Assembly (NCBI RefSeq): GCF_039655865.1
Contig: NZ_JBBYXL010000005.1
Span: 372,001-436,000, forward strand
Length of the DNA: 64,000 nucleotides
Source of the DNA: Prosthecobacter sp. SYSU 5D2
GTDB lineage: Bacteria; Verrucomicrobiota; Verrucomicrobiia; Verrucomicrobiales; Verrucomicrobiaceae
Direction of reading: 5' to 3'
Shown here: piece by piece, positions 26,473 to 34,609 of the stretch
Layout of the letters: the number at the start of each line of letters is the position of its first letter
Numbering within the stretch: the first letter of the stretch is position 1
Program-made: the position numbers and the translations under genes
The notes under the pieces: model-generated
Databases searched by the model: none
What the model was told of the DNA's origin: nothing
What the model saw: the letters and a program-made list of their open reading frames with translations, nothing else

Positions 26473-29400
26473 TCAGTTCTTCATCGGGTGCTCTTTCAGC
26501 AGTTCCTCGGTGGTGTAAAACTGCAGGCGGCCGGCGTTGGCATCGCGGATGGCTTTGACCTGGGCGGGCTGGATGGCATCGCCTTTGTTACCAAAGCTGT
26601 TGCGGACGAAGGTGAGCACGGCGGCCATTTCATCGTCCTTCAGCATGCCGGCGAAGGGAGTCATGGGGACCTGGCCGTCATACTTCTTGCCGTTGACCTC
26701 CAGTGGGCCCATGAGGCCATACATGGCCAGCTTGATGAGGCGGTCGGGATCGCCCTGCACCCACGGGCTGTTTTCCACGGAAGGGAAGGCGGGGTCCAGG
26801 CCTTTGCCGTTGGCCTGATGGCAGGTCACGCAGTGGCCTTCGCGGTGGTAGATCTTCTCCCCTGCGACGAACTGCTTCCTGGCGGCACCTTTCAAATGAG
26901 CGGGGACCGGCGCGGCAGCAAACTCGGGCTTCTCCACTTCCACCACGCCGGCCAGGCGGTCGGCGGCGGTTTTGGCGGCGTTTTCGCTCCACACATCCAG
27001 AGGTTTGGCGGCGGCAATGGCGACGATCTTTTTGGCGGCGGCCACATCCGGGATCCAGGAGGCGGCAACGATGGCCTCCAGGCGCACGCGGCCATGCTCA
27101 TCCGCGGCGGCTTTTTCCAGCAAAGCGGCGTGATCGGCGATGCGGTGGTGGTTATAACGCAGCACGCGGACGGCGGCTGCGCGGGCGTGGAAATCCTTGG
27201 CCTCCAGCATCTGGCGCAGCAGCGCTTCATCCGTTTCATTCATGCCCCAGGTGGTCCAGAGGGCTTCCAGGACGTGGTGCTCATAACGGGCGTCATTCTT
27301 GTCCAGCGCTGCCACCCAGGCCTTCACGGCGGGCAGCACCTCGCTGACCGGATGGCTGCGGATCTCGCGGCGGCTGCGGTAGCGGGTGCGCAGTTCTGGT
27401 TCCTTTAAATTGTCCAGCAGCGTGGCGAGCGGTGCGCCTTCGATCTGAGCGGGTTTGACGAGCGGGCGGCCTGGGTAGGTGATGCGATAGACGCGGCCAT
27501 GCACGTGGTCGCGCAGGGGATCTCGCGCATTGTGCTGCATGTGGCCGACCAGTACGTTATGCCAGTCAATGACGTAGAGGGAGCCGTCCGGGGCAAACTC
27601 CAGGTCCACCGGGCGGAAGTTACCGTCGCTGCTCTTCAGCAGGTCCTGGCGGTAGGTGGTCTTCCAGCCGGTGCCGTCATCCACAATCTGGTGCTGCTTG
27701 ATGCCGAGGTAACCAATGGCATTGGCGAGGATGATATCGCCCTGGACTTCATCCGGGAAGTGGCGGGAGGAAACGATCTCCAGACCAGAGGTGGGGCGCA
27801 CTTTGTGCTCCGTCGGAATGAGATCCGGCGTGGAGGGTGTTTTGCTGCCAAAGGCGGGCTTGACCGAGACGGGCAGCATCCAGTTCATGCTGGTGCCGGA
27901 GGTGTGCAGGAAGAAATCCTGGCCCCACTGGTCAAAGACCGCGCCCCAGGGATTCGGGATGGCGAGCTGGGCGGTGCGCTCCAGCAGACCGCGCTGCGGG
28001 CTGTAGCGGAAGAAACCACCGTCCACACAGCGCACTGGGCCATGAGGTGTCTCGATGTTGGAATGCAGGAAGACACCCTCGCACATGATGAAGGCACCAC
28101 TGGGATCCGCCGTGTAGGCGCTGATGGCGTGGTGCGTATCGTGGGTATCGAATCCGCCAAGGATGATCTCCATGCTGTCGGCCTTGTCATCGCCATTGGT
28201 GTCGCGAAGCAAGACCAGATTCGGTTCCTGGGAAACATACACGCCTTCCGGGGCGAACTCGAAGCCGATGGGCAGATGCAGCTTGTCGGCGAAGACGGTT
28301 TCCTTATCCGCCTTGCCATCGCCATCGGTGTCCTCATAAATGAGCAGCTTGTCATCCGGCAGCGCATCGCCCGGTTTGTAATGGGGATAAGTGGGCATCG
28401 TGGCCACCCAAAGACGGCCTTTGTCATCAAAAGAAAGCTGCATCGGGTTGGCCAGATTCGGGAACTCCTTCTCACTGGCAAACAGCTCCACTTTATACCC
28501 TTCCGGCACCGTCAGGGATTTCACCGCATCGTCACCATAAAGGTATTCGGTACTGCCGTTCTTCACGCTCGGCTGGTAGTTGGTGGGCACGTCCGGCAGC
28601 TTGTGGGTCTTGCTGTCGTCCACGGCCAGATCGGTCTTTTTGGCGGCGGCCACCTCATGGATGAGGTTGTCGCGCAGCGCGGCCATTTCGCGCGTTTTCT
28701 TGATTTCGTCCGGGTAGTTCTGCGGGCCGAAGGGGTTATACCGCTGGCCGTGGGCATGCACGCCGTTGACGATGTTGTAATCGTTGTTCCAGAACCAGTC
28801 CTTGTCCTTCACTGCCTGATGCACCAGCGCGGGATCCGCCTTGGAAACGCGGGATTGATGGCCGTATAGGCCCGTCGCCAGGAGGTCGGCGATCTGGGTA
28901 TAACCTTCGTCATTGGGGATAAAGCCGCCGGTGGTCAGCGGCTGCTCCGTCTTGGCATAGAGCGCCTTGGTCGGGGAGAACAGGTCAATGAAAGTCAGAC
29001 CGTGTTTTTTGGCCACCGTTTCCACCGCTGCCGAATACAGGATCAGATTGGCATTCTCCTTTTGGCCATTGGGCAGGTCGCGGCTGGCGGACAGGTCCTC
29101 ATAGGCGATGGGGGAGACGAGCACCACCCGTGGAGCGGCCTTGCCGTTGTACGCCTTGCTCAGCGTGTGCTGCACCCAGGCATCCAGTTCCGCTTCGAAG
29201 TTGCCGACTTTGCTGGGGCCATCAAAGGATTCGTTATACCCAAAAAAGGCCACGATGGTATCCGCCTGCAAGTGCGTGAGCCACTGGTCCGGTGTGGCGT
29301 AGAAGCCCTTGCCACGATGGATCTGCTTGTCGGGATGAAACTTCTCCGCGCCTGGGAAGGCCCACTGGGAGACACGTGACGGATGCGGGCGGAAGCCGGG

Positions 29401-30753
29401 TGTATCACCCACATGGCCCATGTTGCGGAAGAACAGGTTCTGGTCGGGATAGCGCAGGTGCAGTTCCGTCTCGATGCGGCTGTAATACACATCCCGCTCG
29501 GCGAGGCCGTTGCCAATGAGCACGATGCGCTCGCCATCCACAGGCGGGGTCACATTCTGGGCGCGCTTGGCAGTGGCCGTAGGCGGCTCAATCTTCGGCT
29601 GGTGGGGCCCGCCGTCGCCGCTGTTGTCCGGGCGGATGCGCTCGCCCTGGGCATCCACCGGCGGGGTCTTGGCGGCAGTTTTCTTCGCCTCGGCCTTTTT
29701 GGCGGCATTGTTTTTGGGCCGGTCTTTTTTGGCGTTGCCTGGCTTTTTCAGGGCCGGTGCCAGGCCGGTGGACGGGCTTTTGCCCAGACCGTAGTCGCTT
29801 GGTTTACGGTTCAGTTTTTTATAATGTTCGCCACCGTTGTTGCCATAAAAAGTCGGCTGAAAAGGATCCACATAACCCGCATCCGCCTTCTCCGGCACCT
29901 TGCTGCCCACCAGATGGTAAGCCGCATTCACCACCAGACGGCGCAGGTCTTCATCGGCAAAGTCCACGGAGGCACCCAGGGTGGTGCAGAAGGATTTGCC
30001 CTTCGTCTTGCCATCCGGCGCGGTGTATTCATACAGCCAGGCCAGCGGCATCATGGGGCTGTTTTTCACTCCGGTGACGGCCTTGGAAGCCGGGTCCAGC
30101 GATTCGGTGACCGCGCCACGCAGCAGCACCTTGGCGACCTTTTCATCCAGATTGGCGATGCCATAGACATCCGTGGTGGCAAAGATTTCGCCCACGCCAT
30201 TGAGCACCTCATGGGTTTTGTTTGCCTCGACAACCTGGCTGCGAGTGCCTTCCACCTTGTGCTTGCCATGATGGTTCACCCATTTTTCACCCAGGATCTT
30301 CAGGCCGAACTCGGCCCATTTAAAATCCCCCGTCGCCGCCGCACCCGTGAAGGCATGGGTGGCCGTGCGGAAGCCGATGACCGGCTTGCCCGAATTCAGG
30401 TAATTCGCGAAATGAACAAGCTGGTCATCCGGAAGCTGGCGGAAGCGCGAGCCAATGATGAGCAGGTCCGCCGAGGCCAGGGAAGCCGTGCCAGGAATGT
30501 TCTTCTGAAAATTGGGATCAATGTAGCCGCCGTCCGGATTGATGGAAAACAGGACGGTGCACTCGAAGCCGTGCTTCTGGCTGAGGATCTTGGCCAGCAT
30601 CGGGCAGGTCTCCTCCGTGCGGTATTCCTCATCCCCGGCCACCAGGACGATCTTTTTGCCATTGGCAGTTCCAGGTTTGGCCGGCAGATGCAGCCAGTCC
30701 GCACCGAGCACGGAAGAGCTAAAAAGGGCAAGGGTGAGTAAGAGAAGCTTCAT
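26473..30753 (-). CDS. Giant exported fusion: ThuA, SGNH-like, PVC dehydrogenase propeller, HEAT, cytochrome c
   Basis: 1426 aa from ATG 30753 (MKLLLLTLALFSSSVLGAD, signal peptide). Order: ThuA/trehalose-utilisation-like glutamine-amidotransferase fold (about 30-310; KIVLVAGDEEYRTEETCPMLA), a Lys/Ala/Pro-rich linker, an SGNH-hydrolase-like domain (about 410-640), a TIGR02604-type propeller (SFDDKGRLWVATMPTYP, DTDGDGKADKETVFAD), HEAT-like helices, and a cytochrome c domain with CVTCHQANGKGLDPAFP and a distal PMTPFAGML axial-Met region. In the SGNH part the usual GDS reads IGNG and the D-x-x-H region reads GGFIPN, so it is probably not catalytic. Likely periplasmic carbohydrate oxidation; inference only. 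Confidence 0.87.
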   Translation of the reverse strand: MKLLLLTLALFSSSVLGADWLHLPAKPGTANGKKIVLVAGDEEYRTEETCPMLAKILSQKHGFECTVLFSINPDGGYIDPNFQKNIPGTASLASADLLIIGSRFRQLPDDQLVHFANYLNSGKPVIGFRTATHAFTGAAATGDFKWAEFGLKILGEKWVNHHGKHKVEGTRSQVVEANKTHEVLNGVGEIFATTDVYGIANLDEKVAKVLLRGAVTESLDPASKAVTGVKNSPMMPLAWLYEYTAPDGKTKGKSFCTTLGASVDFADEDLRRLVVNAAYHLVGSKVPEKADAGYVDPFQPTFYGNNGGEHYKKLNRKPSDYGLGKSPSTGLAPALKKPGNAKKDRPKNNAAKKAEAKKTAAKTPPVDAQGERIRPDNSGDGGPHQPKIEPPTATAKRAQNVTPPVDGERIVLIGNGLAERDVYYSRIETELHLRYPDQNLFFRNMGHVGDTPGFRPHPSRVSQWAFPGAEKFHPDKQIHRGKGFYATPDQWLTHLQADTIVAFFGYNESFDGPSKVGNFEAELDAWVQHTLSKAYNGKAAPRVVLVSPIAYEDLSASRDLPNGQKENANLILYSAAVETVAKKHGLTFIDLFSPTKALYAKTEQPLTTGGFIPNDEGYTQIADLLATGLYGHQSRVSKADPALVHQAVKDKDWFWNNDYNIVNGVHAHGQRYNPFGPQNYPDEIKKTREMAALRDNLIHEVAAAKKTDLAVDDSKTHKLPDVPTNYQPSVKNGSTEYLYGDDAVKSLTVPEGYKVELFASEKEFPNLANPMQLSFDDKGRLWVATMPTYPHYKPGDALPDDKLLIYEDTDGDGKADKETVFADKLHLPIGFEFAPEGVYVSQEPNLVLLRDTNGDDKADSMEIILGGFDTHDTHHAISAYTADPSGAFIMCEGVFLHSNIETPHGPVRCVDGGFFRYSPQRGLLERTAQLAIPNPWGAVFDQWGQDFFLHTSGTSMNWMLPVSVKPAFGSKTPSTPDLIPTEHKVRPTSGLEIVSSRHFPDEVQGDIILANAIGYLGIKQHQIVDDGTGWKTTYRQDLLKSSDGNFRPVDLEFAPDGSLYVIDWHNVLVGHMQHNARDPLRDHVHGRVYRITYPGRPLVKPAQIEGAPLATLLDNLKEPELRTRYRSRREIRSHPVSEVLPAVKAWVAALDKNDARYEHHVLEALWTTWGMNETDEALLRQMLEAKDFHARAAAVRVLRYNHHRIADHAALLEKAAADEHGRVRLEAIVAASWIPDVAAAKKIVAIAAAKPLDVWSENAAKTAADRLAGVVEVEKPEFAAAPVPAHLKGAARKQFVAGEKIYHREGHCVTCHQANGKGLDPAFPSVENSPWVQGDPDRLIKLAMYGLMGPLEVNGKKYDGQVPMTPFAGMLKDDEMAAVLTFVRNSFGNKGDAIQPAQVKAIRDANAGRLQFYTTEELLKEHPMKN

Positions 30754-30838
30754 GGTTGGAAAAACAGGCAGGGATGGATATACCGCACCAGCCATCTAAA
30801 CCGGACAACTTTTTCTTTCTTGCCGGAAGATTCCCATT

Positions 30839-30857
30839 GTCAGCCTGTTTGGCTGAC
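30839..30857 (-). terminator. Hairpin beside attL, probably the former tRNA-Thr terminator
   Basis: GTCAGCC (30839-30845) pairs with GGCTGAC (30851-30857). Before insertion the minus-strand tRNA-Thr would have been transcribed into this hairpin, about 26 bp after its 3' end. There is no strong U-tract. Confidence 0.35.
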
Positions 30858-30883
30858 TCACTCAATCCATCAAAACTAAAGCT

Positions 30884-30928
30884 GGAGCCGAGAGTCGGAT
30901 TTGAACCGACGACCTGATGATTACAAAT
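30884..30928. repeat. attL, 45-bp direct repeat (tRNA-Thr 3' fragment)
   Basis: Perfect match to 62137-62181. On the minus strand it reads from the anticodon loop through the T arm and acceptor strand, and here continues into an encoded CCA (reading GGCTCCAGC). The 5' half of the tRNA is absent, so this copy is a displaced remnant. Confidence 0.95.
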
Positions 30929-30969
30929 TCATTAATTGAATTTTAGCTCCTGATCGCTTATGATCCTTT

Positions 30970-32451
30970 GTGATCACTTCTAGCCAAGCAAACAAAGGGG
31001 ACGCAGAGCTTTCTGACACTATCGGAAGTGATCAGAAAAGATCAAGAGTGAGCAAAAAAAGTGCACGGAAAACGCACGGTGGATTTGCCAAAGGTGATGT
31101 TCGCTATTGGCAGTCTCGCGTGCGCAAAGAGGATTCGTCTGATTATAGCATCCAGATTGCCTACCACGGGCAGCGCAGCCGGTTCCCTCTGGAAACGCCC
31201 AACAAAGACGCTGCCGCCAAGAAGGCCGTGGCGATCTACCAGCACCTTCGTGCAAGCGGCTGGGAAGCCACCATTGCCAAATACAAGCCAGGCACCGTCA
31301 AACCGGTCAAAGGCTCCACGGTTGGGGAACTGCTGACCGCTGTCGCTGAACTGGCGAATGTGCGTCCTGTCACCCTACGGAGCTATCAAGCGACCTTCAG
31401 GCGCATCGTAGCCGATGTCGAGGGCATTGAGGCCAATGCTGGGCGTTTCGCCCGCACTGGAGACGGGAGAGCCTCATGGCTGGCGGCTGTGGATGCGGTG
31501 CCTTTGGCCAACCTCACCCCTGACAAGATTGAGGCCTGGAAGCTGCGCTATGTGAGGAGCCGTGCAAAAAAGGATGAAACTCAAGCCCGTGCATCGAAAA
31601 ACAGCGCCAACTCGCTGATCCGAATGGGCAAAGGCCTTTTCGCCAAACGCTTGCTGCGATTGGTGACAAACCGGGTGATTTTACCCTCCCCGCTTCCCTT
31701 TGACGGGGTTGATCTCTTCCCACGCCAGTCCATGCGCTATGTATCGACGATGGACGTGGATAAGCTGCTCACTTCCGCCCGTGACGAGTTGGCGGTAAAC
31801 GACCCAGAAGCATTCAAAGCTTTCCTCCTGGGCATGTTCGGCGGCCTGAGGAGAAACGAAGCTGACAAGATACGCTGGACCTCCGTGGATTTTGACACTG
31901 GTGTCATTCGCGTTGAATCGCAGTCGGATTTCGCCCCAAAAGCAGAAACTAGCCTCGACGATGTGCCCCTGGATGCCGAAGTCACTGCCATCCTTCGAGG
32001 ATTAAGAGCGAGGGAACCCGACGCCATCTATGTCCTGGCGGCAGATGTCCCCAAACGAAAGTTCAAAACTCCACCGCCCTTAAAAAAGGACTCAACGGAC
32101 AAGCTCAATTGGGCCAAATATCGCGCCAACGCCACTTTTACGCGGCTGACCACTTGGCTACGCGCCAATGGTGTCAAAGCCCGGACACCGCTGCATACCC
32201 TCAGGAAAGAGGCAGGTTCCCTGATCGCCGAGAAAGAAGGCATCTTCGCCGCCTCTCGCTTCCTACGACATGCGGATGTGGCCATCACTGCACAGCACTA
32301 CGCAGCGCAAAAGAAAAGGGTGACGGTGGGACTCGGATCAATGATGCTCCCCGCCGGCAAAAACATTCTGCCTTTCCAGAACGATTCCGCACAGGCCGAG
32401 CCTGCTCGCAAACGGACTCAGCCAGCAAGGCGCGAGGTGTCTGCGAGGTAA
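30970..32451 (+). CDS. Tyrosine recombinase/integrase
   Basis: 493 aa from GTG 30970; GTG 31048 (MSKKSARKTHGGFAKG after substitution) is an alternative that would free an inverted repeat upstream for regulation. The catalytic domain shows FGGLRRNEADKIRW (first Arg), LHTLRKEAGS (His-x-x-Arg), and RFLRHADVAITAQHYA (second His and nucleophile Tyr). The N-terminal half has a SAM-like core-binding domain. It sits 41 bp inside attL, the normal position for an island integrase, and should act on the tRNA-Thr site. Confidence 0.93.
   Translation: MITSSQANKGDAELSDTIGSDQKRSRVSKKSARKTHGGFAKGDVRYWQSRVRKEDSSDYSIQIAYHGQRSRFPLETPNKDAAAKKAVAIYQHLRASGWEATIAKYKPGTVKPVKGSTVGELLTAVAELANVRPVTLRSYQATFRRIVADVEGIEANAGRFARTGDGRASWLAAVDAVPLANLTPDKIEAWKLRYVRSRAKKDETQARASKNSANSLIRMGKGLFAKRLLRLVTNRVILPSPLPFDGVDLFPRQSMRYVSTMDVDKLLTSARDELAVNDPEAFKAFLLGMFGGLRRNEADKIRWTSVDFDTGVIRVESQSDFAPKAETSLDDVPLDAEVTAILRGLRAREPDAIYVLAADVPKRKFKTPPPLKKDSTDKLNWAKYRANATFTRLTTWLRANGVKARTPLHTLRKEAGSLIAEKEGIFAASRFLRHADVAITAQHYAAQKKRVTVGLGSMMLPAGKNILPFQNDSAQAEPARKRTQPARREVSAR
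30971..31034. promoter_or_regulatory. Inverted repeat at the integrase start
   Basis: TGATCACTTC (30971-30980) and GAAGTGATCA (31025-31034) are perfect 10-bp inverted arms 44 bp apart, in a stretch with several further TGATC words (from about 30949). If the integrase starts at 31048 this is its upstream region and could be an operator or recombinase arm site. Confidence 0.4.
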
Positions 32452-32506
32452 GACGGCGCTGAAGCGAGTTCCTCCAAGCGGTTTACCTGCGGCCAGAGGG
32501 TGATGC

Positions 32507-32579
32507 GGGGTCCTTTTGGACCCCGGAAAGCTGTTGCGCATCGACGTTCGGTGGCGGGGCTCTCCTGGACCTCAGGAGA
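32507..32579 (+). terminator. Two hairpins after the integrase gene
   Basis: GGGGTCC/GGACCCC around a TTTT loop (32507-32524) and TCTCCTG/CAGGAGA (32561-32579) lie 56 and 110 bp after the integrase stop. Neither has a clear T-run. They could separate integrase transcription from the BREX operon. Confidence 0.4.
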
Positions 32580-32634
32580 AAGCTGTTCTCTGCCGGGCTG
32601 AATCCTACAAACACATGCCAGAAGGTGGCGGGTA

Positions 32635-32640
32635 TATAAT
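32635..32640 (+). promoter_or_regulatory. Candidate -10 box for the BREX operon
   Basis: A perfect TATAAT 100 bp upstream of the brxE ATG, in an AT-rich stretch of otherwise GC-rich DNA. No good -35 hexamer is seen 17 bp upstream, so activator dependence is possible. No BrxR-type regulator gene is present next to it. Confidence 0.4.
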
Positions 32641-32740
32641 ATTCTTCCTCATCAATCTAGAGGGTGAGCTTATCCCACCTTGACTTGCAAACCCTGCAAT
32701 GAGAGGTGCAGGCGTTCGACACAGCTAAAGCCATTTGAGC

Positions 32741-33250
32741 ATGACACACCAAGCCATTCACCACCTCGTCTTCCTCCGATTTGCGGTTGGGTTTCTTGGC
32801 CAAAAAGGCCATGGAACCTGGTGGGACTGCAGTTTCCTCTCCGAAGCGGGACTGGATTCACTCGCTTACAATTTCTCAAGAGCACCCCTCGCGGCTGCCT
32901 ATTCAGCTACTTGCATGGCAGCCAAGCGATTCCATGACGAGCGCATTGGACGCACCGGCGTCACCCATCTCTTCCGTTTTGATCCAGACCTGGAAATATT
33001 GGTTCAGCGTGCTGCAAACCACGAAGGCGCGCAGGTCCTGAAGCCTTTTTTGTTCAATGCTGGCGCATTGATGTCCGAATTGGCCAGAATAGCTAAAACT
33101 GAGATCGACAGCCCAGAGGGCCCGGTTCAGGTGGGAACGCTTGCACAGGCCGGCACGGAGCGTGGCATTATCGAGCTTGCCCGTCACTACCACGCAGCGT
33201 TTAAATTCGGTCACCGAATTTTCCCGTATTTTGCAGCCCAGCGCACATGA
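32741..33250 (+). CDS. brxE: BREX protein BrxE
   Basis: 169 aa from ATG 32741; the TTG six bases upstream is less likely. LVFLRFAVGFLGQKGHGTWW, DCSFLSEAGLDSLAYNFSRA and RIGRTGVTHLFRFDPDLE match the BrxE family, a small protein listed as a signature of type 6 BREX. Its biochemical role is unknown. It is the first gene of the operon, and its stop overlaps the brxA start in ATGA, so translation is coupled. Confidence 0.82.
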   Translation: MTHQAIHHLVFLRFAVGFLGQKGHGTWWDCSFLSEAGLDSLAYNFSRAPLAAAYSATCMAAKRFHDERIGRTGVTHLFRFDPDLEILVQRAANHEGAQVLKPFLFNAGALMSELARIAKTEIDSPEGPVQVGTLAQAGTERGIIELARHYHAAFKFGHRIFPYFAAQRT

Positions 33251-34041
33251 GCGTGTCTACCCCTTCCCGTTACAATACCAATCTTTCCAAAGCTCAGGGA
33301 ATGGTCCCTGAGACGCTTGAGCTTTTGAGGCTCTGGGAGCCTGGCATGACGGCAGTGGATTTGAAGGCTCTGGTGAAAGAGACTGGGGCTCTGGACCGAG
33401 CTACCGACACGCGGCTTACCGATGTGGTCACTCGTGGATTCGCCCAACGCTATCTGGTAGAGGATGGGAAACCAGCCAAATGGCTCAAACATCTCGTCCA
33501 ATCAGATGTCAATCGCTCCGTGCTGCGCCAGATCAGTTTGATCTACACAGCTAGGCACAACATCATCCTTCATGATTTCATCACCAGTGTGTACTGGCGC
33601 AAAGCCACCTCCGGCACCGGGGAAGTGACCAAATCCGACACGAGAGACTTTCTGGAACGTGCCGTTCTGCTGGGCCACATCGCGCCTCGTTGGGCGGACA
33701 GCATGATGGAGCGTGTAACCCGCTACTTGCTGGGAACATTGGAAGATTTTCAAATGATTGGAGAAAACCGTTATGGCCGTAGGCACGCCACGCCGCCCAG
33801 TATCTTGGGGGAGACGGTCCTGTTCCTTGCTTACGAGCTGCACTTCCGCCAAGTGGAGGACCGGGACATCCCCCGGCATACGGACTGGGCTCTCTTTGGA
33901 TTGATGCCCCCGGCCGTGATTACTCTGCTGGAACGCGAAGCATCAAAAGACCATCTGCAGGTTCAAAATGCCGGCCAGATTCTCCGGATCGAATGGAAAT
34001 ACCCCGACATGATTCACGCCCTCAATGCAATCGCTCACTGA
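33247..34041 (+). CDS. brxA: BREX protein BrxA (DUF1819)
   Basis: 264 aa. RYNTNLSKAQGMVPETLELLRLW at the N terminus, the winged-helix-like middle and the C-terminal KDHLQVQNAGQILRIEWKYPDM are typical of DUF1819. In type 1 BREX, BrxA is a small DNA-binding protein required for phage restriction in several systems. It overlaps brxE by 4 bp and brxB by 17 bp. Confidence 0.9.
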   Translation: MSVSTPSRYNTNLSKAQGMVPETLELLRLWEPGMTAVDLKALVKETGALDRATDTRLTDVVTRGFAQRYLVEDGKPAKWLKHLVQSDVNRSVLRQISLIYTARHNIILHDFITSVYWRKATSGTGEVTKSDTRDFLERAVLLGHIAPRWADSMMERVTRYLLGTLEDFQMIGENRYGRRHATPPSILGETVLFLAYELHFRQVEDRDIPRHTDWALFGLMPPAVITLLEREASKDHLQVQNAGQILRIEWKYPDMIHALNAIAH

Positions 34042-34600
34042 AAAATTCAACGAACTGCGCCAGCACCTCAAGGGTGGCATCAGCTCTATGAAACACACCG
34101 GCTTCGACCCGGTATATTATCTCGTCTTCCCTGCCGAGGAGATGCTTCACGCCAAGCAGGCGCTCCCGCAGATTCTAGCGCAACTGAAACTCGACGGATT
34201 CCACCCGCGTGTCCTTTCGATGACGCGAATGCTCAATGAATGGTTTCGTAGGCACAAGTTGCGCAAGGCATGGCAGGCAGGTCTGAGCAGTTCGGAGAAC
34301 GACAGGCAGCAGTTCAAATCGACCTTTTCCAACAAGCTCGAAAAAGAGCGCGTGGTCGTAGACGCAATTCTAAAAGAACTGGAAGAACTCAAGAGCGATT
34401 CCCACGGACTGCTCTTGATCACAGATTTGGAAGCCCTTCATCCGTTCCTCCACATCAGTGGCATTGAGCAGCAGCTCACAGGACGCTTTTGCGTGCCCAC
34501 CGTTGTTTTCTACCCAGGCACTCGTGGCGGTTCCCAAAGTCTTCGATTCCTTGGCATCCATAAGGAAAACGGCAATTACCGATCCATCCACATAGGCTGA
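34025..34600 (+). CDS. brxB: BREX protein BrxB (DUF1788)
   Basis: 191 aa with DUF1788 features: a central LLLITDLEALHPFLHISGIEQ, then VPTVVFYPGTRGG and a C-terminal GNYRSIHIG. BrxB is needed for both methylation and defence in studied type 1 systems and probably scaffolds the complex with BrxC and PglZ. It starts inside brxA and ends 9 bp before brxC. Confidence 0.92.
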   Translation: MQSLTEKFNELRQHLKGGISSMKHTGFDPVYYLVFPAEEMLHAKQALPQILAQLKLDGFHPRVLSMTRMLNEWFRRHKLRKAWQAGLSSSENDRQQFKSTFSNKLEKERVVVDAILKELEELKSDSHGLLLITDLEALHPFLHISGIEQQLTGRFCVPTVVFYPGTRGGSQSLRFLGIHKENGNYRSIHIG

Positions 34601-34609
34601 TCCTTCCGC

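Noticed and set aside
27499-30741. Long plus-strand open frames (about 450 aa each) opposite the giant haem protein
   Set aside because: GC-rich antisense frames; the minus-strand protein has clear domains throughout.
30884-30928. Second tRNA gene at the left end
   Set aside because: Only the 3' part is present; the D arm and 5' acceptor strand are missing.
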